Assembly: GCF_028858725.1 (NCBI RefSeq)
Contig: NC_084773.1
Location: 2,036,350-2,100,349 of the forward strand
Direction: 5' to 3'
DNA from: Colius striatus
Taxonomy: Eukaryota > Chordata > Aves > Coliiformes > Coliidae
Length of the DNA: 64,000 nucleotides
Below, one piece after another: positions 36,036 through 44,621 of this stretch (position 1 is the first letter of the stretch; every line of letters begins with the position of its first letter). Under the pieces are notes generated by a model. The model was not told the origin of the DNA, ran no database searches, and was given only the letters and a program-made list of their open reading frames with translations. The position numbers and the translations under genes are program-made.

Positions 36036-38380
36036 ACACTTGTTTCCTTGGAACTTACACAGGTGTGTGTCTGAATGGCAGTGAGTGGTGATGGAATTTT
36101 TAGTACCTGTGAACAGGCACTACAGCCCTCAGAGCCATGAAGTCCAAAACCTGAATGTCTGCCTGAAAGCTGAAGCAGTGAGGGATCAGTTTTCTGGGAG
36201 CTGTAAGGCTAACTTCATTTTGTACCTCAGCACAAGGCCCTCAGAAATGAGGACTTAAACTTTGATACTCCTCCAGTTTAGTGCTGGTTTTAACTTGTTA
36301 AAAATCACAGTAATGACAGTGACAGCCTTTTGAGACACTCTTGGTACCATTCTTCTTCAACCAATACTAACTTCCTAACCTTGAGGAAGTGGCAGAAACT
36401 GAGATTTGGGGAGAGATCAGGTTGCTGCAGCATTACAGCACCTTGCTGTTGAGTGCCTGGACCCTGCAATTCAGTGGCTTGTTTCCACAAGTGCTGCTCA
36501 GAACTGAGGAGCTCTGAAAGTGTCAGGATTTAAAGTACTTCTGGGGTTGAAGCACCTTAACAGCAAAGTGAGGCATTGGGCACCTTTCCCCACTTGGTTA
36601 AGGTGTCCTTCTTCCCTTGGGATTTGCAGCATAAGTTTCCTCCTTGAAAGTAAGGGCCTGATCATGCCCCATGGCTGCAAGATGCCTGCCCACAAGCTGA
36701 TGCCCTTTACCTTTGTTGCAGATGGGTTACTGTGCAGAGAATGAAGATTTGCTGAGCTAGTGGGAGGAAGTCAATCTCTTTGGCTGGGCAGGTCCAAGTC
36801 TCAGTGTCACCTCTGCTTTTTCCTCTTTGTCTTGTGCAGCTCTGTGTTCTGTGCAGTGTGAGCTCTGGGCAGTGCTGAGCAGCTCCGCCTTGCTGCACTA
36901 GAAGCTTCCTATTTTTTGACTCTATTTTTGGTAAGGTTTAATCATCTAGCTTGCAGGTTCTTAAATGTGATGTTTACTATTGCACAGCTACAGTTGGAAA
37001 ACAAACAACCCAACCAACCCAGCAGGTATTCAGCTGTCTTTCAAGCAGAGCCAGGAGCTTTAAGCAGCAGCTACACTGCACATGAAATATTGCTGCTTTA
37101 GATTCAGGCACCTGAGTTTGGTCTTTGCCTTTGAACAACTGGCTCCCTTGCTTCATTCACCCTGCTGTTGGGATTTTTGTCCCCTCCCTGTCCTGTGTTG
37201 TGAAGGAACCCATTTGCTCTGGTTTGGATTTTCTTTGTGCTGTTTCACTCACTGTGCAGGGGCTTTGCCTCCTGGGCACAGGAAATTTCCCAGGGCTGGT
37301 AAAAATTCAGTGGAGTGGGATTGTTGTCACAAAGCCACAGTGGTGGTACCTGAGGCAGTTTAGGTTGTAAAGCCAGGGCACTCACACAGCTCAAAGTGGA
37401 GGATCTTCTGGTCTTTGCTGTCATTTAGTATGACTTCTACTGGAATAATGTAAAATCACAGCACCTTAAGGGCTGGAAGGGACCCTGACAGATTGTCTCG
37501 TGGGAGTGTTAATTGCACAGGAGCTTTTTGAAGCTGAACTGGTATGGAGGTGATGACTTGTCTGTCCAGCTGGGTTGTCTCCAGCTGCAGATGCCCTTAA
37601 CTAATGCCTCAGTGCTGTTGTATCAAGTAACTTACAGTAGATAGTTGTACCACAGCACCTCTACTTGATATTTTACCAATGATAACAGAGTACTTGACTG
37701 AAGCATGGATTCAGTTTCACTCAGAAATAGCATACCCTGATTCCTTTTGTAAGCCAGATCCCAGCTGAAGGTTTGACTCACCCCAGGAGTGGGTGTTAGG
37801 AGGTCTCCCAACAGCAGCTTGTTTGAATAGGCTTTGAAAGGAGCTAGAATTTAGCATGAAGTAGAAAAACATGGGGGTGTGAAGTGTGCTGTATGCAGCT
37901 AGAGAGTGGGGGAGGCAAGGTTAATGCAGCTTGTGCACACAGAAGTGTTAACTTGGCGTGGACAGAACCTCAGTCTTTTATGATTACTTCTCTAGCTTTG
38001 AAAAAAACAGCACTTGCATCTAGACTAAATCCAGCTTACTTCACAGAAACTGGTTAGAAGGAAAGAAAGGTGACATTTTCTTCAACTAGAATGTAAGCAA
38101 ATAAAGTGCAAGTGCACAAAAGGCTGAGTTACAGAATCCCAGCCCCAGCACACGCTGCTGAGGGACGTGTCACAGGTAGAAGTGCTGGTTGCAAGATCTT
38201 CCTAATGTCTTTCAACCCCAATTTCCTTTAAGTTCTATATTTAAAGATAAATCCTGAGGCATCTTTTTGGTTATTACAGGTACTGACAGCTACAGACACT
38301 AAGTCATTGTCTTCTAATCCTCAGCATCTGTCTCAGTTTGGGGAATAAACATGCAAAATGTAAAGAACTGGAAAACAAAT
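36036..38380. other. Space between the convergent TSEN2 and MKRN2OS 3' ends
   Basis: About 2.3 kb separates the two inferred 3' ends. It holds one short CR1 remnant (37450-37502) and otherwise single-copy sequence without recognised exons. Confidence 0.65.
37450..37502 (-). mobile_element. CR1 LINE remnant
   Basis: AAATCACAGCACCTTAAGGG followed by CTGGAAGGGACCCTGACAG resembles the antisense CR1 3' terminus. It is only about 50 bp long. Confidence 0.7.
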
Positions 38381-38401
38381 ACAGCTGGCCAAGAGGCTGG
38401 A

Positions 38402-38423
38402 TTTATTTGTTGTTCTATTTATT
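38402..38423 (-). terminator. MKRN2OS: MKRN2OS poly(A) signals
   Basis: Two AATAAA hexamers lie on the minus strand (38423-38418 and 38407-38402), about 490 nt downstream of the MKRN2OS stop. They are the nearest strong candidates. Confidence 0.7.
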
Positions 38424-38908
38424 GGTGATGAAAGGAAAATAATGTATGTGGTGACTGCATTAAGCCACAGACTTTGGGTTTCAGCAGCACACAAGCACCA
38501 GTTCCCTCTTTTTTAACCAACAGTAAACAAATGTGAGAGGAAAAAGAAAACATTTTGGTTTGCTGCAGCTTAAGTGGCCCCAGTTCATTTGTTAAAACCC
38601 TTAATTACACAGAAGTTGTGATTTCCAGTATGAAATGCCTTGGCAGAACAGAGCCTGGAGTGGATACACATGGGGGAACATTCTGCCAGAGGAACAGTTC
38701 CCATGGAAATCTCCTGTGGCTTGCACATAGTGTTTCCTTATAGTGCACAACTTCATCTCTGCTCCTCCCATGATGTGCAGCTTAACAGGTCGAGTTGGTT
38801 GTGTTTTTAAACACATCAGTAGGTCATGCATCATCTTAAACCCTGAGATGTGGAGTGTGTAAGACCTCCTTTCCCTGCTCCATGTTTTAGTATAGCCACT
38901 TGCCATGT

Positions 38909-39128
38909 TCAACACTGTTCTTCTTGAGCAGGAAGGGGTACGATGTAGAACTCATTAGCTGTTAGCTCCCGGTGCAGAGTGATGTATTTGGAAGCTCTCT
39001 TTGTCTGGGGTATCACAAACTTCTCTGTGAATTCACTCTTAGTCATCTGCTGTTTCCCTTGTGCAGTCAGGACACTGTTAATGAATCCCAGGGCGTAGGT
39101 GTAGCAGTTGTGCTCATGCTCATCATAC
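38909..39128 (-). CDS. MKRN2OS: MKRN2OS coding exon 4 (last)
   Basis: It begins after TTCCTAG with G completing Arg140, then YDEHEHNCYTYALGFINSVL, and ends IVPLPAQEEQC with TGA at 38911-38909. It encodes residues 141-212. Confidence 0.94.
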
Positions 39129-42100
39129 CTAGGAAGAGTAACTCGTTAGGAAGAGTTAGCACTAAGCCACTAATTGCTGTGCATGCAGGAATATTTTACT
39201 GCTCTCCAGGAACCATTGCCACCTTCTTTAATCCTGATGCTTAAAAACATCCTGTTCAGTCCAAGTTGCACTTTCCAGCCAGGGATGCTAGAAGCTGTGA
39301 GCATGAAAACAAAAGTGCACGTGGTGCCACACAATTAACACTCCTGCTGCAGGCTTTGCAATAATCACAGACTCTTAAGGGTTGGAAGGGACCTCAACAG
39401 CTCATCCAGTCCAACCTTCTGCCAGAGCAGAACCACCTAGAGTAGGTCACACAGGAACTCACCCAGCTGGGTTGGAATGTCTCCAGCCCATCTGGGCAGC
39501 CTCTGCCAGTGCTCCCTCACCTCAACAAGGAAGAAGTTTCTCTTTGTGTTTCTTTGGAACTTCTTGATTTTTATACTTCCTTGGCTTTTACCTTGTTAAC
39601 CTTTGCTCTTCCATGTGGTGTTACTCTGTGTTACCTTCCAAACATCTTCCTGCAGCAGGCATGTTAACTGTGTGGCCCCACATGCATATTGTTCAGTGTG
39701 ACATTCACTTGGAAGCTCATGAAAATCAAGTTCAATTCTACAAAGACCAGGTTGGTAAGGTTGCTGGAGGGTGTGCCAAGCTGTGTCCCTTGGGCACTCA
39801 TTTGTGCCAGTCCTGCAAGGATAGAAATACTGACTGAATGCAGGAGGAGCCATTTAAAAACATTCTTGCCTTTTCTTTTCCCCCTCTACCCTGACCTGGG
39901 AGCATGTGGCACTTCCCTGTTCTTTTCCCCGTCAGAACGTTTCATATTGGCCACTGAGGGCTTCAGTCACTCACTGCACTCCCTCACCATGTCCTGCTGC
40001 TTTGTCCACTGGCCCTGTGCAGCTGCACTCAGTGCAGACCCACTCAGACTCCTGTCTGCCACCTGCCTAAGCCTCAAGCCCCTTCCCTACCTCCCTCATC
40101 CTGTGGCATATTGCTCTCCTCCTTCCTGTCCCTGTGACTCATCCCTTGCCTTGTGCTGGCAGTGCCTGCGTGGTCTGTGTGGGAAGATTCCACAGGGAAC
40201 CCTCTGTGAGGATTCCTGTCAGCCCTGGGGATCTCCAGGGGGTGTTTGTGCAGCCTGAAGGCTGTGACCATCTGAAGCACCCTTGAGCCCACTCCAGGAC
40301 AGCTCCCTGCAAAGCCTTTTTTGTTTGCTAAGGGTTTCTGAGGTGACCTACAACCTCCCATTTAATGACCAAGTGATTTCCCAGCTGGGTGAGTTCCTGT
40401 GTGCCCTACTCCAGGTGGTGCTGCTCTGGCAGGGGGGTTGCACTGGATGAGCTTTCCAGGTCCTTTCCAGCCCTTAAGGTTCTGTGATTCTGTGTGATGT
40501 GCTACAGCATCCTTCCCTTCCCTCAGCTGGCTCCATGGTTAAGCAAAGCAAAAACCACCTTACTTTTGTTTGCAGACTACATCTTTGTGTTTATAATGTA
40601 AAAGATTCTCTAACTCTCTTCTTGTTACCACCTGTGGCTTCCAGTTAGCATCTCGTTTCTGGGAGGTGTGTCCTTATATCCTGACAAACCCAGCATCCCT
40701 CAGTAACTTCAGGTGCTGGTGGTCCTGGCTGTGGCCACTGCTCTTTGCTGCTGTGACATAGCAGCCTCCCAGTAAATTAAAAGCCATCCAGAAAAGCCTG
40801 AACCTAAAGGAGTTACAGGGTTAGATTAAATTAAACAGGTCCCTTTGGCAGGAGGGGGCAGACAGAGGAAAAGCAGAGCAAAGCTCATGGAGAAGATGCA
40901 CACATCTAGCCTCTGCCAGTGCTTTTCTGACACCAGTAACATGAAGGCACTGGGGACTGACTGACAGACACAAATCCTGTTGGCTTTACAAGTTCCACAG
41001 ACATTTAAATGTTCTATTCTAGGTCAAATTCTTCCATCTCCTGGTACTAGGGAGATAATACCTCTGAAACACCATGGTCAAGCACCCCCTGAACTGCCAA
41101 AACCTGCTGGGGACTTGTTGTGGGGTTTCTTCCTGTTACACAAGATGACCACTATGTCCATTAAATAAAACCCTTCCCTGAGCTGTGCTCAGAGGGGCCG
41201 TTTGTTGCACGTGTTGGCTGCTGTGGCAGCAGGGTGGATGGAACACCACCACCAGCCACTCACTGCAAGGAAAGCTACAAAGAACTGAACCTTCTTTTGG
41301 GAACATCCTGCTTTAATTCAAAATCTGGGGAAGTCTTTTTGTGTTTAATTATCCAAAGCAATGTTACAAACCAGCTGGAAGGGCTGGAATTGATGGAGGG
41401 GAAGGTGCCTTAGCAGGGGGTTGGGCTGGATGAGCTCTGCAGGGCCCTTCCCACCCCCAGCATTCTAGGAAATGAGATTGTTTCCCATTTGTGATCACTG
41501 ACAACAAAGACGATATCTGGGTGGAAGACCTGGGCAGGAATCCCATCAGGATGGTCAGCCTTTAGATGCAGAGACACCTAAAGCTGTTGAATCACAGTGA
41601 CAGAAGCAGACTCTCGTGCTTTTGCTCTCAGCAGCACATGCTTGGGGCAGTGGTTCATTAACTGGTGTTTGTCACATAACATTCTTTTGTAGCTGAAGAA
41701 AACCTCCCTAAAATGATCTCTTAAAGCTTTCACATCCCAGCAGATGAGTTTGCTCCTCACAGCTCAGAACTCTGTGTGCTGAGCAAGGGCAGGGAGGTTG
41801 TGCAGCTGGGATTGTCAGCAGTGCGTGTTGGGAAGGAGCCAGGCCCTCAGTGAACCACAGGCCAGTGGAACAGCCCCATTTAGCATCCCAGGGTTAACAA
41901 CTCCTATCTCACACAGCTTCTAAACTACCTACCTGTGAGGAAGCCAAGCCTCTCCCACAGAGAAGTCCTCTAGGAGCTCATCCCACTGCTGCAGGAGCGC
42001 AAACATGTCTGGCTGCACCAGCGGGACGCTGATGCACTCGTCCCATCCAGCTGCATCTCTGTGAATGCCCTCCTGGTCGTAGTTATACACCACACCTGAA

Positions 42101-44428
42101 AGCACAGCAACACACTGTCAGCTGGCACTGCAGCACCAGAGCCACAACCTGTTCCATGCTGCCATTCTCCCTTAGACTAGCACCAATGCTTCCCCCTTCT
42201 GTGGCTGCAGAGCAGCAAGTGCTGTCACTAAACGTGTTCTCATCTATACAATGGAATTTTGGATGTCTCTGGGTAACAAAAGCAACTTAAAGACAACCAG
42301 GCTTCTTTTTTAACCCCCCCAGATGAGACTGTCTGTATATTACATAAACACCTGAGGGGAGATGTTGCACAGATGATTTTTAATGTGGCTTTTTTAAATG
42401 TTGGGGTTGAATTAGGGATACTTTTGGAATTGGTTTAAATGAAAATGTTCTGTAACTGTCAAGTAGGCTGCCCAGCTCTTTGCTTCCCTGTGTCAGGAAC
42501 AGGGCTCACCCATCAGCTCTGTGCCTTTGATTTGAAGCTCTTGTGTGCTCGCTGATGCAAGGTGAATGAAATGCTTTTACTCAGGAGTTTTTTGATCTTC
42601 ACATCATCTTGTGTCCAGTTCTGGGCTCCTCAGCTCAGCAGAGACAGGGAACTGCTGGAGGGAGTCCCAGGGGGGACCACCAAGATGGTCAGGGGATTGG
42701 AGCATCTCCCTGAGGAGGAAAGGCTGCGGGACCTGAGCTGTTCAGCCTAGAGAAGGGGATCTCAGCAGCACTTGTAAATACCTAGAGGGTGGATGTCAGG
42801 AGAACAGAGCAACACTTTTTTCTGTGGATGCCAGTGGCTGGACAAGGGGTCACAGGCACAAACTGTAACATGGGAAGTGCCAGTGGAACAGGAGCAGAAA
42901 CCCCTTTGGTGCTGAGGTGAGGGAGCCCTGGCCCAGGCTGCCCAGGGAGGCTGCGGAGGCTCCTCCTCAGGAGGTTTCCAACCCCACCTGGTTTCCTGTG
43001 CCCCGAGCCAGGGGAAGCTGCTTGAGCAGGGGCTGGGGCAGCTCTGCAGGGCTGTGGGGATTCTGTGATGCTCTGTCTGCACAAAGAGCCGAGCTCCCGT
43101 TCCCAGCCCCGCAGCGTGGGTACGTGTGCGTTTGTTTTTACCGTTGCTGTTGCTGATCCCCACGTGAAGGTCTGATCTCCCGTCGTACTCTCTGAAACAG
43201 AAGCCACAGTGTTGACTGCGAGCAGCGCCCGGCCCGGGCTCCTCACAGCCCCTCTCCCGGGGCACTGACCCCACCAAGGGCTGGTGTCAGAGCCCCAGCA
43301 CAAACCCCACCAAGGGCCGGTCTCAGAGCCCCAGCACAAACCCCACCAAGGGCTGGTCTCAGAGCCCCAGCACAGCCCCACCAAGGGCTGGTCTCAGAGC
43401 CCCAGCACAAACCCCACCAAGGGCCGGTCTCAGACCCCCAGCACAAACCCCACCAAGGGCTGGTCTCGGAGCCCAGCACAAACCCCACCAAGGGCTGGTC
43501 TCGGAGCCCAGCACAAACCCCACCAAGGGCCGGTCTCGGAGCCCCAGCACAAACCCCACCAAGGGCTGGTCTCGGAGCCCAGCACAAACCCCACCAAGGG
43601 CCGGTCTCGGAGCCCAGCACAAACCCCACCAAGGGCCGGTCTCGGAGCCCCAGCACAAACCCCACCAAGGGCTGGTCTCAGCCCCAGCACAAACCCCACC
43701 AAGGGCCGGTCTCGGAGCCCCAGCACAGCCCCACCAAGGGCCGGTCTCGGAGCCCCAGCACAAACCCCACCAAGGGCTGGTCTCAGCCCCAGCACAAACC
43801 CCACCAAGGGCCGGTCTCGGAGCCCAGCACAGCCCCACCAAGGGCCGGTCTCGGAGCCCAGCACAGCCCCACCAAGGGCCGGTCTCGGAGCCCAGCACAA
43901 ACCCCACCAAGGGCCGGTCTCAGAGCCCAGCACAAACCCCACCAAGGGCCGGTCTCGGAGCCCCAGCACAAACCCCACCAAGGGCTGGTCTCGGAGCCCC
44001 AGCACAGCCCCACCAAGGGCCGGTCTCGGAGCCCAGCACAGCCCCACCAAGGGCCGGTCTCGGAGCCCAGCACAGCCCCACCAAGGGCCGGTCTCGGAGC
44101 CCCAGCACAGCCCCACCAAGGGCCGGTCTCGGAGCCCAGCACAGCCCCACCAAGGGCCGGTCACAGCCCCACCAAGGGCCGGTCACAGCCCCACACGAGC
44201 CCCGCGGGCCGCGGCCGCGCACCCCAGGAAGGAGCCTCGCGCGGGCCGCAGCAGGAAGGCGCGCGGCTGCCGGTGTCCGCGGGCGAAGGGCGCGGGCACG
44301 CGCACCGGGGCGGCGTTGAGCGCGGCGGCGCGCAGCGGGCGCGCGCAGGCGGGGCAGCGCTCGGGCGCGCGGCGGCAGAAGATGATGGCGCGGCAGTGCC
44401 GCAGCCGCAGCACCGCGCCGGCCGCCAT
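38909..44428 (-). CDS. MKRN2OS: MKRN2 opposite-strand protein (complete, 4 coding exons)
   Basis: This is the orthologue of human MKRN2OS (C3orf83), a protein of unknown function. Coding exons on the minus strand are 44428-44223, 43191-43142, 42095-41933 and 39128-38909; phases agree and give 212 residues (human about 223). Conserved stretches include FLLRP.RGSFL, EYDGRSDLHVGISNSNG, the VVYNY...RD..GWDECISVPL region, WLPHRYDEHEHNCYTYAL and KSEFTEKFVIP. The start at 44428 lies in CGCCATGG, a strong Kozak context. Exon 1 is extremely GC-rich and has Cys12, Cys18, Cys25 and Cys28 plus His11, partly shared with human; metal binding is only a guess. Intron 1 is almost wholly a minisatellite. It is head to head with MKRN2 and probably shares its promoter. 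Confidence 0.94.
39366..39562 (-). mobile_element. CR1 LINE 3' fragment
   Basis: The left edge is ATCACAGACTCTTAAGGGTT. It contains the AGCTCATCCAGTCCAACC and CACACAGGAACTCACCCAGC blocks. It lies in MKRN2OS intron 3, sense with that gene. Confidence 0.9.
40380..40496 (+). mobile_element. CR1 LINE 3' fragment
   Basis: It reads CCAGCTGGGTGAGTTCCTGT through GGTGGTGCTGCTCTGGCAGG to tail units TTCTGTGATTCTGTGTGAT. It lies antisense in MKRN2OS intron 3. Confidence 0.9.
41400..41468 (+). mobile_element. CR1 LINE remnant
   Basis: GGGGGTTGGGCTGGATGAGC followed by CCCTTCCCACCCCCAGCATT is the last part of a CR1 3' end. It is about 70 bp long, in MKRN2OS intron 3. Confidence 0.8.
41933..42095 (-). CDS. 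MKRN2OS: MKRN2OS coding exon 3
   Basis: It follows TGCTTTCAG and encodes VVYNYDQEGIHRDAAGWDEC and on through LLEDFSVGEAWLPH (residues 87-139). It leaves with AG|GTAGGT. Confidence 0.95.
42605..43068 (+). mobile_element. CR1 LINE 3' fragment
   Basis: It begins TGTCCAGTTCTGGGCTCCTC, includes the GGACCACCAAGATGGTCAGG and GGCTGCCCAGGGAGGCTGCG blocks, and ends GGGATTCTGTGATGC. It lies antisense in MKRN2OS intron 2 and ends about 75 bp from exon 2. Confidence 0.94.
43142..43191 (-). CDS. MKRN2OS: MKRN2OS coding exon 2 (50 nt)
   Basis: It follows TTCTGTTTCAG and encodes EYDGRSDLHVGISNSN with split Gly codons at both ends. It is one of the best-conserved parts of the protein (human EYDGRSDLHVGITNTNG). 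Confidence 0.96.
43265..44200. repeat. 27-copy 34-36-bp minisatellite filling MKRN2OS intron 1
   Basis: The core CCACCAAGGG recurs 27 times at about 35-bp spacing, followed by CYGGTCTCRG, then AGCCC(C)AGCACA(AA/G)CC. Copy variants are CTGG/CCGG, TCAG/TCGG, one or no extra C, and CAAACC/CAGCC. The array takes up about 936 of the 1031 bp of MKRN2OS intron 1 (43192-44222), ending about 20 bp from the exon 1 donor. On the MKRN2OS-sense strand each unit has two G4 runs (TGGGGTTTGTGCTGGGG). Because units lack stops, long false reading frames span it on both strands. Confidence 0.97.
44223..44428 (-). CDS. MKRN2OS: MKRN2OS coding exon 1
   Basis: It encodes residues 1-68 from MAAGAVLRLRHC to RPARGSFL plus GG of codon 69, with donor GTGCGC. 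Ala, Arg and Pro make up 38 of 68 residues, which reflects the GC-rich island. The positions HC, CPAC, APV, PF.RGH and FLLRP align with human. Confidence 0.88.
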
Positions 44429-44595
44429 GGCGCCGCCCCCCCCGCGCCTCGCCGCGCCGCGCCGCGGTGCGCCGGGCAATGGCGTCCGTGCGGCCCGGGC
44501 CCGCCCCCGGCGCCGCCCCGCCCGCGCCTCGGCGGAACCCCGGCGCGCGGCGCGGGCAGCCGGCCGGGTCGCGGGACGCGCCGGCCGCCGGCACC

Positions 44596-44621
44596 ATGAG
44601 CGCCAAGCAGGTGACGTGCAG
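44596..44621 (+). CDS. MKRN2: MKRN2 coding exon 1
   Basis: It encodes MSAKQVTC and two bases of Arg9, matching human MSTKQITCR. The start sits in GGCACCATGA. The donor is GTGAGC. Confidence 0.95.
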
